This document shows, one piece after another, positions 39,389-50,489 of a stretch of 64,000 nucleotides of DNA. The position numbers were made by a program, and so were the translations under genes. The stretch covers positions 69,128,962 to 69,192,961 of the forward strand of contig NC_080162.1 of NCBI RefSeq assembly GCF_950295315.1, in the 5' to 3' direction. A model generated the notes under the pieces. The model searched no databases, was not told the DNA's origin, and saw only the letters and a list, made by a program, of their open reading frames with translations. Source of the stretch: Erinaceus europaeus. Taxonomy: Eukaryota; Chordata; Mammalia; Eulipotyphla; Erinaceidae. Numbering within the stretch: position 1 is the stretch's first letter; every line of letters starts with the position of its first letter.

Positions 39389-39890
39389 AGAGAGAAAATC
39401 TTTCTGTCACTGAAGATGGAAGTGGAAAGTGCGTACATTAGAGAGGCCAGGGTGCACTGATGCAAAGAAGGTCCTCACCAAGATACTCACCCCTCAGATG
39501 CCAAGGGAGTTGTGTCCGGCAGCTGTCTAGATCAAGGCTCCATACTTTTCCTGGGGGAAGCCTGAGTTCAATGTTTACTTGCTTTAATTCAGGACAACTC
39601 TGAAGGCTCACCTTAGCTCCAGAACTCCCACTGGAATCAGTTGAGGTCTCTAAATGACTCCATCATAGTCCAACTTCTACATTTGCCCAACCTCCTTTCC
39701 TGATGGCTTCAAATATGTCCTCTCCAAAACGACTCCCCAGTAAGCTGCCTACACTCAGCTCGTCATCTCAGAGCTGGCTTCCCTGACACTGGAAAGGGGG
39801 GGTCAGGTAAGGGGGCAAAATTTTATAAAAGAATAGTGACATGCTGTATCTCTCTGGGAAAGGAAGAAAAGTCTTTTTTTTTCCCAATAT
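39389..39890. other. unique sequence, no gene seen
   Basis: About 500 bp with normal base composition and no recognised repeat. I found no exon-like frame flanked by splice signals. Confidence 0.4.
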
Positions 39891-39934
39891 ATATTATTTC
39901 TTCTTTCTCTTTTCTCTCTTTTTTTCTTTTTCTC

Positions 39935-40206
39935 TTTTTATTTTATTTTATTTATTTATTCCCTTTTGTTGTCCTTGTTTTTTTTTTTTGTAGTTATTAT
40001 TACTGTTGTTGATGATGTCGTTGTTGTTGGATGGGACAGAGGGAAATGGAGAGGGAAGGGGAAGACAGAGAGGGGGAGAGAAAGACACCTGCAGACCTGC
40101 TTCACCGCCTATGAAGTGGCGGTGGGAATCAAACTGGGGTCCTTAGGCCAGGCCTTGCGCTTTGCGCCACCTTCACTTAACCCGCTCTGCTACCGCCTGA
40201 CTCCCC
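39935..40206 (-). mobile_element. B-type SINE
   Basis: Reversed: (TTTTA)n tail, 'cccttttgttgtccttgttt', head end 'gctaccgcctgactccc'. About 25 bp around the 'ctcccctgcaggtggggagc' segment is deleted. Confidence 0.87.
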
Positions 40207-40382
40207 TTTTCTCTTTTTCTTTCTTTGTTTTCCTTCCTTCCTTCCTTCCTCCCTCCCTCCCTTCCTTCCTTTCTTCCTTCCTTTCTCTTTCTTTCTTTCT
40301 TTTCTTTCTCTCTCTCTTTCTTTCTTTCTTTCTTTTCTTTCTCTCTTTCTTTCTTTCTTTCTTTCTTCCTTTCTTCCTTTCC
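40207..40382 (+). repeat. (CTTT/CCTT)n microsatellite
   Basis: About 175 bp of pyrimidine tetramers at the tail of the reversed C-type SINE that follows. Confidence 0.96.
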
Positions 40383-40487
40383 TACCCAGAGCCCTAATCA
40401 GCTCTGGCTTATGGGATTGAACCTGGAACTTTGAAACCTCATGTATAAAAGACTCTTTGCATAACCATTATGTTATCTCCCTCACCC
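40383..40487 (-). mobile_element. C-type SINE
   Basis: 'agccctaatcagctctggct' to 'ccattatgttatctccctc', with a short deletion before 'gggattgaacctgg'. Confidence 0.86.
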
Positions 40488-40524
40488 ATAAATATATATC
40501 ATATCATATCATATTATTTTTGTT

Positions 40525-40640
40525 TGTGACACAGAGCTGGAAGGATATGATCACCATTTAGCTTATACGGTATTGGGAATCAAAGCTAGGACGTCAGGCA
40601 TACAAACATGTGACCTACCATTGAGTTGTCTCTCCAGTTA
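40525..40640 (-). mobile_element. tRNA-derived SINE, degraded
   Basis: 'tattgggaatcaaagctagg' and 'accattgagttgtctctcca' suggest a reversed, old C- or D-like SINE. Confidence 0.45.
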
Positions 40641-40689
40641 AGAGGATTCACTTTTTATCATATATATACATATCTGTATATATATATAT

Positions 40690-41075
40690 AATAAAACTTT
40701 TATTAAGTTTTATTTTATTTATTTTGAATAGAGACAGAGAGAAATTGAGAGGCAAGTAGGAGACAGAGAGACACCTGTAGTGCTGCTCTACCACTGGTGA
40801 AGCTTTTCCCCTGCAGGTGGGCACTAGGACCTGGGACCAGGGGCCTGAAACCAGTCTTTATGCACAGTAACATGCATACCACTGCCTGGCCCCCCACTAT
40901 TCATTTATTTGGATAGAGACAAAGAGAAATTGAGAGGGAAAGGGAATATAGAGAAGCACTTGCAGTTTTCCTTTCCTACTCACAAAGCTTCCCTCCTGCA
41001 GGTGGGAACTGGGGTTTTGAACCCAGGTCTTTGTACATGGTGTATGCTCAATCAGGTGCCCCACCACCCGGTCCA
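40690..41075 (-). mobile_element. two tandem A-type SINEs
   Basis: 40,690-40,893 ('gacacctgtagtgctgctct' to 'ataccactgcctggccccc') and 40,895-41,075 ('agcacttgcagttttccttt' to 'ccccaccacccggtcc') are two reversed A-type copies end to end. Confidence 0.85.
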
Positions 41076-41590
41076 AGAAAAGTCCTCTTGAGGTCTGCAT
41101 CTTCACCTTCTACTTGACTTCCTTCTAACACACAGGGTCAGTGTTATCCACATAAGCTGACAAGGCATGTATGACCCCCTTCAAGAATTACTAGGCATTA
41201 ATTTGATGTCTTCTTCTGGGTTCATGCCTGCTGTTTTGTGTGACTTAGAGTGCTATCTTCCTGGAGTTTGCTGTCCTCATATTTCCCTTGGCACCTAAAT
41301 AAATTCCCAGGGTTATTGCCAGCACTCAAATAAACAAGCATGACCTCAGTTTGAACTGAAAGGGAGAAAAAAGAGACAACCTTATATAACCTTTCTTCCC
41401 TGTTTTAAGAACACAGATCTTTTAATACCTGACCCAACAGGATTGTGTCTTGAAGCATTTATATTCTCTACCCAAGCCTTGAGCTAGGACCTCATCAAAG
41501 TCAAAGCAGAAGAGTTGAGAGGATATGACAGAAGACATCACAGGCATCTGTTACAGATGTTTATGAAACTGTAAATGAGCTGCACCCAGG
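41076..41590. other. unique sequence, no gene seen
   Basis: Nothing recognised before the (TA)n run at 41,593-41,629. Confidence 0.4.
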
Positions 41591-41591
41591 T

Positions 41592-41592
<1 letters not shown>

Positions 41593-41629
<37 letters not shown>
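41593..41629. repeat. (TA)n microsatellite
   Basis: An uninterrupted alternating TA run of about 36 bp, self-complementary. Confidence 0.96.
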
Positions 41630-41632
<3 letters not shown>

Positions 41633-41734
41633 TCATTGAATCCTAGATTATAATGGAAGACATCTGTTTTTGTCTACCTACCATCCCTTCCTTTGGGAGA
41701 CCATTTTTCACTTTATCTCATTATAATTGTGTGT

Positions 41735-42340
41735 TTTATGTGATATTGAGAACAGTATTCCTCCTTCCCTGCTCCAAGATATCCATGGGATAATCCCCAG
41801 GACCAATGAATCTGTCAGGCTATGTAGCAAAGCTGATCTTGAGGGGAGGGAATTATCCAAGGTATTTATTCACTGTAGTCACAAGAACTCTACAAATGGA
41901 AAAGAGAGAGAGAAAGGAGCTAGAATCAGAAAGATGACACTCAGAAGAATTTACTGATTTTGGAAGTACAGGAATGAGGCATGAACCAAGACATGCAAGT
42001 GGTCTCTATAAGGTAGGAAAAAGCAAGGATATGAATTTTTCTCTAAAGCTTCAAAGGGAGAAAAGACAGCTTGATCAGTACCTTGATTTTTAGCCCAGCT
42101 TGCCTCCCACCCCCAACACTGCTCATCTCTGCCTTTGGTGGTACTGGGTATTGAACCTGGGACCTTAAAGTTTCAGGCATACAAGCATTTTGCTTAACCA
42201 TTATGCACTCTGCCCAGCCCTAGCTGATTTCCCATTTTAAACCCCTGACTTCCAGTATTACGACAATAAATGTATATTATTTCAAGTCACTAAGTTTATA
42301 GTAAATTGTTAAAGCAGAAATGAAACATTAATTCATTCCA
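41735..42340 (+). mobile_element. MaLR (MLT1-like) LTR, SINE-interrupted
   Basis: 'ggataatccccaggaccaat', 'gaggcatgaaccaagacatg', 'aagtggtctctataagg' and the end 'gacaataaatgtatattatt' to 'tcactaagtttatagtaaat' match a MaLR LTR from middle to terminus. The AATAAA at 42,264-42,269 would be its poly(A) signal. An open frame at 41,727-41,957 is part of this LTR. Confidence 0.72.
42100..42222 (-). mobile_element. C-type SINE within MaLR LTR
   Basis: 'cactgctcatctctgccttt' to 'accattatgcactctgccc', reversed. Confidence 0.83.
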
Positions 42341-42427
42341 CATGGTCTGATGGAGCTGATCTGGAATAATGACTAGGTCATCTATCACTTGATCCACAGT
42401 GATTCATTTTAGAATAAATTATGTGTG

Positions 42428-42605
42428 ACTAGAAAGATAGCATAATGATTATGAAAAAAGGCTTCCATGCCTGAGACACCAAAGGTCTAAGGTTCAATGC
42501 CCAGTACTACCATAAGCTAGAGCTGAGCTTTGGTAATAATAGTAGTAGTAATAATAATAATAATAACAAGAAGAAGAAGAAGAGGAGGAGTAGGAGGAGG
42601 AAGAA
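42428..42605 (+). mobile_element. C-type SINE with (AAT)n/(AAG)n tail
   Basis: 'gaaagatagcataatgatta' to 'agagctgagctttggtaata', then (AAT)n, (AAG)n and (AGG)n blocks to 42,605. 'aaattatg' on both sides may be the TSD. Confidence 0.88.
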
Positions 42606-43306
42606 GAAATTATGCAACTTAGGCAGGACTAGCTCATTAAGTCCTAGTGGGAAAGATGCATCCTTTTAAATTATTATATGACATTCCACTTAAATTGTGA
42701 TTATATTGGGCCCCACTAAGATGACAGCAGAAGGAATCAAAACAAGGGCTTCCAAAGCCTCACTTCATATCCACTAACCTCCCACTAACAAGAACATGAC
42801 CCAGAATCCTGCCTCACTGCAACAGAAGCTGGGAAATGTGGTCTACAGGCCCTAGGAGGAAGAGGAAGGGATTATCTTTAGAACACTTAGCCATCTCTGT
42901 TAACTTGGCTGTGAAATGCCTCACTTTTTAATCTAACCGGAACTTTTTTCATGCCAATCAATTCTTCCTGAACATAATCACTTAACCAAGTTTATCCAAG
43001 TGCTATTTTTCAAGAGACCGCAGCAACCACCTTTACTTGACCTCCTAAACTGAGAGCACTGAGTATCAATATTCTGTTTACATAGTATTTACCAAGGAAG
43101 AGGAGAGAAGGGCAGGCAGTCACTGGGGATAGAGAAAGTACTATCAGAAGGCAATAGGGAGTTTTTCATCCTCACAGGCATTCTCCCACAGATAGTGTTT
43201 CTGTCCTGAAGGAAGACTGGCTCCCACCCACTCAGGCACAGTGCCAGGATGAGTCACAGCTGGTGGCAAGGTACAGGACAGAAGAGGGATAAAGAACTGT
43301 TAATGT
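42606..43306. other. unique sequence, possible old repeat
   Basis: 'ctgcaacagaagctgggaaa' and 'gtggtctacaggccctagg' look vaguely repeat-like but I cannot assign them. No gene seen. Confidence 0.35.
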
Positions 43307-43576
43307 GGGAGTTGGGCTGTAGCGCAGCGGGTTAAGAGCAGGTGGTGCAAAGTGCAAGGCCTGACGGAACGATTCCGGTTCGAGCCCTGGCTCCCCACCT
43401 GCAGGGAAGTCACAAGCAGTGAAGCAGGTCTGCAGGTGTCTATCTTTCTCTCCACCTCTCTGTCTTCCCCTCCTCTTTCCATTTCTCTCTGTCCTATGCA
43501 ACGATGATGACAACAATAATAACTACAATAAAACAATAAGGGCAACAAAAGGGAATAGATAAATTAATTAATTAAA
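43307..43576 (+). mobile_element. B-type SINE with perfect TSD
   Basis: TSD 'aaagaactgttaatgt' (16 bp, perfect) at 43,291-43,306 and 43,577-43,592. Sense full-length. Confidence 0.95.
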
Positions 43577-44116
43577 AAAGAACTGTTAATGTACATTACC
43601 ACCCTTGAATGCAAATCTGGTGAGAGCTCTTATTTGTAGAAATGTGTTACATACAGATATGCTGCCATTCTGATTGTGACCCCTTGAATAAAACCACATT
43701 CAATAAAATCAGCTACCATCAAAACTGGTATCTCTGCTTTGACTCCCAATATCTCTCTGTTCTATCAAAAAAATGGAAAAAAGAAAAATATTTTTAAATG
43801 CATAACATAAAATCACATAGGGATACAAAAGGAAACTAATTGGTTTACTTTGGGGTCATCTTGCATAATAACTGTATGCATGAATGCACAGATATTTCTT
43901 TGAGACTCCGCTTTCAGTACTTTTAGAGCTATGCCCAAGTGGAATGGCTAGGTCACAGAGTATTCTGCACTTATTTTTATTTATTTATTTGTTTATTTTG
44001 AGGAACTGCTAGTTTTTCACAGAGGCTGCATTATTTTACACTCTCACCAACGATGTATAATGCTTTAAATTTCTCCACATCCTCATGTACACTTGTTATT
44101 TTCTGATTTAAGTGGT

Positions 44117-44708
44117 TTTTTAAAAAATTTTTATTTATGAAATGTAAATATTGACAAGACTACAGGATAAAAGTGGTACAATTCCACACAATTCCCACCC
44201 CCAGAACACCATATCCAATCCCTTGATAGCTTCCCTATTCTTTATCCCTCTGGGAGTTTGGACCCAGGATCATTAGGGGGCACAGAAGGTGGAAGGTCTG
44301 GCTTCTGTAATTGCTTCTCTGCTGAACATGGGCATTGGGCAGGTCAATCCATATTCCCATCCTCTCTCTCTTCCCCTAGTGGGCCAAGGATCTGGGGAGG
44401 CGGGTCCCAGGACACACAATGGGGTCTTCTGCCTAGGGAAGTCAGGTTGGCATCATGGTATCATCTGAAACCTGGTGGCTGAAAAAGAGTTAAGATATAA
44501 AGCAGAACAAATTGTTCACTAATCATGAAACTTAAGGCAAGAATATTGCAAATGAAGATTTGGGGTCTCTGTTTTGGAAAAAGCTAGTAGGTCTATTTTA
44601 GGTATATTCCAAGAGGCCCACACTTTACTAGTTTTTGCCTAAGCCTGACATCTAATATGTAGGTGGATCCAGGTTATTGTTTCGGGAGATGGTGTCATAG
44701 TTGGAAAA
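44117..44708 (-). mobile_element. L1-A relative, 5'-truncated insertion
   Basis: TSD 'ttaagtggt' at 44,108-44,116 and 44,709-44,717. Antisense 3' UTR from 'aaatattgacaagactacag' to 'gagatggtgtcatagttgg'. Confidence 0.88.
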
Positions 44709-44774
44709 TTAAGTGGTGTTTTAACAGTAACTATCTTAAATGGGTGTGAAGTGGCATCTCATAGTGGTGTCAGT

Positions 44775-44890
44775 TTATTTTGTCTTGGTTTGTTCACTGA
44801 AGCACTGCTCAATCCTGGATTATAGTGGTTCTGGCAGTTGAATCTGAGACTTCAGAGTCTTAGGCATGAAAGACTTTTGCATAACCACTG
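44775..44890 (-). mobile_element. C-type SINE
   Basis: 'gaagcactgctcaatcctgg' to 'gacttttgcataaccactgg', reversed, inside the ancient L1. Confidence 0.82.
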
Positions 44891-45153
44891 GTCCTTGATT
44901 TGCATTTCCCTAAAGATTGGTGATGTCAAACATTTTTTGTGTGTGCTATTGGCCATTGCATTTTTTTCTTTGAGAAATGTCTATTCTAATCCTTTCCTCA
45001 AATTTGAATCAGATTGTTTTTGTTATAGAATTTTACATACTCTATAGGTTCTACATATTAATCCCTCAGATATGTTAATCATATACTTACATGATTTGCA
45101 AATATTTTGTCTCATTCTGCATGTTGCCTTTTTACTCTGTTAATAGTGTTCTT

Positions 45154-45517
45154 TGTGGTGGGGGTAGATAGCAAAATGGTTATGCAAAGAAACTCTCATG
45201 CCTGAGGCTTCAAAGTTCCATGTTAAATTCCCCAACCCAGCATAAGCTAAGCAGTGCTCTGGTAAAAAGAAGAAGGAGGAGGAAGAAGAGAAGGCCAGGT
45301 GGTCATGCACCAGAATGAGCACACATGTTACAGTGCACAAGGTACCAAGTTCCAACTCCTGGTCCCCGTCTGCAAAGAGAAAGCTTCACTAGTGATGAAG
45401 CAGGGCTGCAGGTGTCTCCTTGTCTCTCTCCCTCTCTATATCCCCCTTCCCTCTTGATTTCTAGCTCTCTCTAGCCAATAAAAAAAACTTTAAAAATATT
45501 TTTAAAAAAGAAGAAAC
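45154..45517 (+). mobile_element. C-type plus A-type SINE pair
   Basis: A sense C-type SINE (45,157-45,270) with an (AAG)n-rich tail is followed directly by a sense A-type SINE (about 45,291-45,500). One TSD, 'agtgttctt' at 45,145-45,153 and 45,518-45,526, encloses both. Confidence 0.85.
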
Positions 45518-45837
45518 AGTGTTCTTCAATGTACAATTTTTTAAATTAAAAAATCTAATTTGTCTACTTTCCTTTATGTTGTTCATATTTTTTATATTAT
45601 ACCCAAGAAATTGTTACTTATCTTTCCTTTGCTACTTCCTTACTTGGGTGTTCAGTGATGACCTCTCAAAGAAAGACACTGAGCCCAAGTCTAACTTAGG
45701 GTTGTTTCCACCACAGGTTTAATGTTTCCTTTATTATTCCCATTATTTTCTTGGATTACCTTCTTATGGTATTTCTACCAGGCTTCAACTTATGTGTATG
45801 TATATTGTGTCTGTAAAGTGTTTACGGCTCTTTAAAA

Positions 45838-45838
45838 A

Positions 45839-45882
<44 letters not shown>
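45838..45882. repeat. A-run and (AT)n microsatellite
   Basis: 'aaaaaaaaaaaa' followed by about 34 bp of (AT)n, just left of an L1-A tail. Confidence 0.95.
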
Positions 45883-45883
45883 T

Positions 45884-46455
45884 ACTTTTAAAATTTTTAT
45901 TAGTGATTTAATATGATCAATAAGACTGTGGGATAAGAGGGGTACAATTGTACACAATTCCCACCACCAGAGTTCTCCATCCCACTCCCTCCATTGGAAG
46001 CTTTCTTATTCTTTATTCCTCTGGGAATATGAACTAAAGATCTCTAAGAGGTACAGAAGGTAGGAGGTCTGGCTTCTGCTATTGCTTCTCTGCTGAACAT
46101 GGACATTGATAGGTTGATCCATACCCCCAGCCTGTTTCTATTTCCCCTAATGGGGTAGGTTCTAGGGAGGTGGGGTTCCAGGACACATTGGTGAGGCCCA
46201 GGGAAGTCAGGTTAGTGTCATTGAAGCATCTGCACTAGACTAGAAGACTGGATCATCTCCTAAGTATGGGAAACATATATAAATACAGTTAACTGGTTAA
46301 CTGTAAACCCCATCGATCTATCCTCAGCCCCATGTCTATCCATACTTAGCACATGAACCTGTGCAAACTCTGCATCCCAGCTGGTTTGAACTGGATTCCA
46401 TGGTTATAGCTAGGAACAATCTACGCTGTGCTCCATTCAGGACCAGTCTTCTAGT
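45884..46455 (-). mobile_element. L1-A relative with internal deletion
   Basis: Antisense 3' UTR to about 46,233, where 'gcatctgca' jumps directly to sequence that lies about 250 bp further along in 32,879-34,362 ('ggatcatctcctaagtatgg'). It ends at an abrupt junction with a truncated SINE near 46,460. Confidence 0.82.
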
Positions 46456-46460
46456 CTAGT

Positions 46461-46610
46461 CCAAGACCTAGGTTCAAGCCACTGGCTACCACGTGGAAGC
46501 ACCATACAAAAGGGGAAATTTCACAAGTGGTGAAGCAGTGCTGTGCTGTCTCTCCTCTTTCTCTCTCCTTCTCTGACTTTCATCTTTTATCTGATTTTAA
46601 AAAATTTGCT
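46461..46610 (+). mobile_element. A-type SINE, 5'-truncated
   Basis: Starts at 'caagacctaggttcaagcc' (B-box) without the A-box half, then 'cacaagtggtgaagcagtgc' and a pyrimidine tract. Confidence 0.75.
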
Positions 46611-46690
46611 GGGAATGGTGAAATCATGCAGGATCAAAATCTTAGTGGTGAAAACAAACAAGCAAACAAATAATTCAACCAGACCACACT

Positions 46691-46693
<3 letters not shown>

Positions 46694-46750
<57 letters not shown>

Positions 46751-46768
46751 TCCTTTCTTTTCTTTTTA
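46694..46768 (+). repeat. (CTTT)n microsatellite
   Basis: At least 60 bp of near-perfect CTTT units, on the tail side of the reversed C-type SINE that follows. Confidence 0.97.
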
Positions 46769-46880
46769 CCAGAGCACTATTCAGCTCTGGCTTATGGCAG
46801 TGTGGGGGGTTGAACCTGGGACTTGAGAGCCTCAAACATGTAAGTCTCTTTGCATAACCATTATGCTATACCCCCACCCC
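46769..46880 (-). mobile_element. C-type SINE
   Basis: 'agagcactattcagctctgg' to 'accattatgctatacccc', reversed. Confidence 0.89.
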
Positions 46881-47224
46881 AATCTTTCTGGCTAGATTTG
46901 TCCTGCTACAGGTTTTTATTTCCTCTCAGTTTGAGATGAATAGTCCAATTATCTAAATAAATTTCATGCTGAGACTATAGATTTCCATTTCCTAGTTTTC
47001 TCAGCTGTATTCTGTAACTTCCTTTTTTTTTTTTTTTTTCCATGTTCCTGGTCTGATCATGAAAGCACTTGTTGGAAACCAATTTCCGTTCCTTGACAAA
47101 GAAGGTCCTGTTTACATTCAGAGTTTCCTATTCTATTACATAAAGGTCCTGCAGTCACATTTCCTTCTTATGCTGTACCAGCAGTTTATGGATAAATCAA
47201 TGCACATACAACAATAGAAATGTT

Positions 47225-47715
47225 GCAGACATCTCAAGATCATAGTTCTCATTTATATGTGGAATCTAAAACAAGGCAAGCATATAGAAAATGAAGTTAG
47301 GCTTTTGGTTACCAGAAGAAGAGAGCTCCAGGAGGGAAATTGGATAGTTAACAACTGTAAACTTCAAGATTTAAGACAAGTACTAGGGAGCCGTGTACCA
47401 TAGAATGATTATAGTTAACACTTCTGTAAGGGCATATGAAAGGTGTTAAGAGTGTTTTAATAATAAGAAGAAAAAAATTATGTATGTATTCACATAAGAT
47501 AATAGATTTACTAAACTCACTGTAGTAATCTTTTTTTTTTCTTTTGTTTTGTTTTTAACCAGCGCACTGCTTAACTCTGGCTTATAGGTAGTGCGAGGGA
47601 TTGAACCTGGGACTTTGGAGTCTCATAACCATTATGAAATCTACCCATAGTAATCTTTTCATAATATATGTAAGTCAAAATATTGTGCTGTACAACTTGT
47701 ATACAATACTTATTT
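47225..47715 (+). mobile_element. ancient L1 3' end (L1MA-like)
   Basis: 'catttatatgtggaatctaa', 'gcttttggttaccagaagaa', 'gaatgattatagttaacact' and 'tattgtgctgtacaacttgt' follow the 3' end of old mammalian L1 (L1MA-type) in order. One C-type SINE interrupts it. Confidence 0.75.
47535..47647 (-). mobile_element. C-type SINE with perfect TSD
   Basis: TSD 'tagtaatctttt' at 47,523-47,534 and 47,648-47,659. Reversed; part of the 'ggcatgagagtctgtttgc' segment is deleted. Confidence 0.92.
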
Positions 47716-47800
47716 TTATTATTAATAGCATATTTTCCAGAGATATGCTTAGCTCTGGCATATAGTGATATGGAGGACTGAACCTGGGATTTTGAAATAT
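47715..47800 (-). mobile_element. C-type SINE fragment
   Basis: 'gagatatgcttagctctggc' and 'gaggactgaacctgggattt', reversed, truncated; it runs into an (AT)n run at 47,817-47,847. Confidence 0.72.
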
Positions 47801-47815
47801 AAATAATATTGTATG

Positions 47816-47846
<31 letters not shown>

Positions 47847-47919
47847 AACCTCTCAGAATATTAGAATTTGAGGGGCCATGATTACCATATGCTTTCAAAG
47901 AAAATATTCCTTTTTAAAA

Positions 47920-48110
47920 GATTTTTTTAAAACTTTATTTATTACTGCATAGAAGCAGAGAAATTGAGAGGGGGAGACAGACAAAGAGACAAAGAGACAC
48001 CTGCAGCCCTGCTTCACCACTCATGAAGCTTTCTCCTTGCAGGTGGGGACCAAGGGCTTGAACCTGTGTCCTTGAGCACTGTGATGTGTACACTTAACCA
48101 AGTGCACCAA
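47920..48110 (-). mobile_element. A-type SINE
   Basis: Reversed full-length. 'aaaatattcct' on the left and 'aaaatattctt' on the right are a probable TSD. Confidence 0.87.
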
Positions 48111-48267
48111 AATATTCTTAAATGATGACATTATGGGTAATTTAAATGCTTTTCTGTTTACTTTTCTATATTTTCCAAAAAAAAAAATTAATGATGATCA
48201 TGTTTTGTTTTTGTAGTCAGAGACAAAATAAAGCAGTTCAATGAAAATGTATTTGTCCACATCTGCC

Positions 48268-48346
48268 TTATCTTTTTAACCAGTGCACTGCTTAGCTCTG
48301 GCTTATGCTGATGCTGAGCTTAACCAATATGCTATCACTCCAGTCC
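48268..48346 (-). mobile_element. C-type SINE, internally deleted
   Basis: 'cagtgcactgcttagctctg' joins to 'gagcttaaccaatatgctat'. The middle of the element is missing. Confidence 0.75.
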
Positions 48347-49260
48347 AATACCTACCTTCAAAAAAAAAAAAATTATCCTCTTCTTACAGATAGAAATCAA
48401 GGTCCAAGAGGGATTACCTGAAGCCACTTACTAGGGTCACTAATTCTAGCTATAATCCTGTGCATAGGTCTTTGTCTAATGTGAAATACCCCGGAAGTTG
48501 ACTCTGAGACAAGGTACTCAGTTTTTGGTTTATATGGGAAGTGATCCCAGGAAACATCAGTGGGAGTAGAGATGGATAGAGGTGAAAGACAGGAGCCAGG
48601 GAGAGAGAGCTGCTGATCAACACACACTGTCAAGACATGCCCAGGGATTTTCTAGGATCAAAACATTAGCATTTCTCAGAGTATCCTGTGTGGGGAGAGG
48701 GAGCTAGGGTTCTGAATACACCACCTCTCATCTGTCAGACAGCAAGGGCAACTCCCAAGGTGATGGTAATTGCTTAGCATTCTATCACATGGATGAACAA
48801 CTGTCAGCTCTAGGAGCCAGAGAAAGCCCTCTCAGCTAGAGGAGGGGCCCTTGCCCAGCACAGAATTCAGAGTAAAAGAATGTGGGCAGGTAGCAGCAGC
48901 ACCTGCCATAAGCATAGCAAGGTGGAAATGAAATTATGAACCTAGAAGACTGGAAACTCTAGAAGTTAAAGACATGGGGTGGATAGATACCCATCTCTAG
49001 GCTCTTGGAGAGCATGTAGCCCTGCTAACACTTTGTGTTTGGCACCTTTCTGTCTTCAGCATCTAGCCTCTCTTTGGCATAGAATGTATACTTGATATAT
49101 ATCTTCTGACTCACAAAATGTAAGAATAAGTATATAAAGGAAATTTACTGCAGGGATTTTGAATTTTAAATTATCCTCAAAAGTCCAGAATTACCTGTTA
49201 TAAAGAGAGGAGGGGGGAAATTTATGAAACTGCTTTCAAATTATAAATACTATATAATTT
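48347..49260. other. repeat-poor interval, possibly an old LTR
   Basis: About 900 bp. 'gggaagtgatcccaggaaac' and 'caaaacattagcatttctca' give an impression of an old LTR, but I cannot assign a family. An open frame at 48,397-48,633 (minus) has no recognisable motif. Confidence 0.35.
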
Positions 49261-49264
49261 TTTA

Positions 49265-49700
49265 AAATTTTAAATTCTTTTGGGGGGGAAGAAGCATGCA
49301 GGAAAGTAAGCCCCACTCTACAGGTTTCAGGACTGGGAGAAATATGGACTTTATAGAGAAAGGGGAAGGTTTGTGGTCCAGGAGGTGGCACAGTGTATAA
49401 AGCATTGGGTTCTCATCCATGAGGTCCTGAGTTCAATCTCTGGCAACACATGTACCAGAGTAATGTCTAGTTCTTTCTCTCTCTCCTGTCTTTCTCATGA
49501 ATAAATAAATAAATTAAAAAAAAAAAGATAAAGAGAAAAGTTCCTGCTGTCTTAGGGTTTGAGAAGGCAACAGATAGTATTGCTATAACCAAATTATTTG
49601 GCAATTGGGTTAACTTTGAAAATCCCATTATTAAGATTTGCTGTAGCATACAAGAACTCACCATAATTTATGTCCTTTTATGCTATTTACATATAGTTGT
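49265..49700 (-). mobile_element. L1-A 3' UTR fragment, SINE-interrupted
   Basis: 'gaagcatgcaggaaagtaag' and 'ctgtcttagggtttgagaag' align with 24,850-25,020 of the inverted L1. Only the upstream part of the UTR is present, with no tail, so it is a fragment or deletion product. Confidence 0.75.
49376..49530 (+). mobile_element. D-type SINE
   Basis: 'gtggtccaggaggtggcaca' to 'tctttctcatgaataaataa', sense, inside the L1 fragment. Confidence 0.92.
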
Positions 49701-50240
49701 ATCTTATAAAGGAACACCACCAATTGCTTTTGTTCTCCCTGGTCTAATCTTTTAAGAGATTTAGTATTTGAAGTTATATTATTATATAATTATATTGAAG
49801 CAGTGTACAAAATAACTGTAGCTATCATATCCAATATTATGGCAGTACCTTTTATGTCACCTCCCATCCCCAAAGCAACCAATTATTGTATTGCATTCCC
49901 CCAAACAAAGCAACATTTAGAGTAATGATTTAAATATACATTAATATGAAAAATATTCAGTAAGTAATATTTCTTTATGAGAGCCTATGAGAAAAGGAAT
50001 TAGACTAATCTGGGTAGTTGCTTTGCTCAGAGGAAGAAAATGTTATCACTCATCCAGAGAGTATATGTGTCCTTCTCTGGGGACCAGGGCTTCACAAGAA
50101 AAGAGGATTAATGGTCCCACAAAGGGGTTGTCTTGAGACAGCAGCAAAGGATAATGTAGTTACACAAGAGGGCACTAAGGGTGACAAAACAATCCGCTGC
50201 CTACTACTGAGGTAAACATGTCAGAGATGTGTGAGAAATA
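49701..50240. other. AT-rich unique sequence
   Basis: No gene or recognised repeat. Confidence 0.4.
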
Positions 50241-50249
50241 TACAGTGAA

Positions 50250-50480
50250 TTTTTTTTTCCCTTGTAGCTCCCAGGGCCTTGAGCATGTGTGATTTCACCA
50301 CGCCTACATCAACTATTTCACTCTTGTTAATTTCAGAGAGTGAAATAGAGACACAGAGATGGGGAAAAAGTACCATGGTTTTCCCTAGTGCTGTGCTGCT
50401 CCCATATGTCAACAACCTTAAACATGGGCTGTGTGCATGGCAAGAAACACACCCTCCCAGATGAGTGATCTTCCAGCCCC
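50250..50480 (-). mobile_element. E-type SINE, diverged
   Basis: On the minus strand: 'gggggctggaagatcactca', 'cttgccatgcacacagccca', then 'catctctgtgtctctatttc'. It shares the order of the E-type copy at 10,456 but lacks a clean B-box. Left border uncertain. Confidence 0.45.
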
Positions 50481-50489
50481 CTCTCTTAC

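Larger units (their letters stand above)
43850..45640 (-). mobile_element. ancient L1 (L1M-like) ORF2 3' region
   Basis: The antisense strand of an old L1: 'gcccaagtggaatggctagg', 'actctcaccaacgatgtata', 'gggtgtgaagtggcatctca', 'gatttgcatttccctaaaga' and 'atgatttgcaaatattttgt' follow the standard order of mammalian L1M ORF2 in antisense. It is interrupted by an L1-A, two C-type SINEs and one A-type SINE, so it is the oldest layer here. Confidence 0.85.

Noticed and set aside
40207..40382. Regularly spaced repeats that could suggest a CRISPR-like array.
   Set aside because: A pure tetramer microsatellite with no spacers, in a vertebrate genome.
41593..41629. (TA)n runs here and at 45,848, 47,817 and 111 as possible regulatory or cruciform sites.
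   Set aside because: Simple dinucleotide repeats of ordinary length; nothing ties them to a function.
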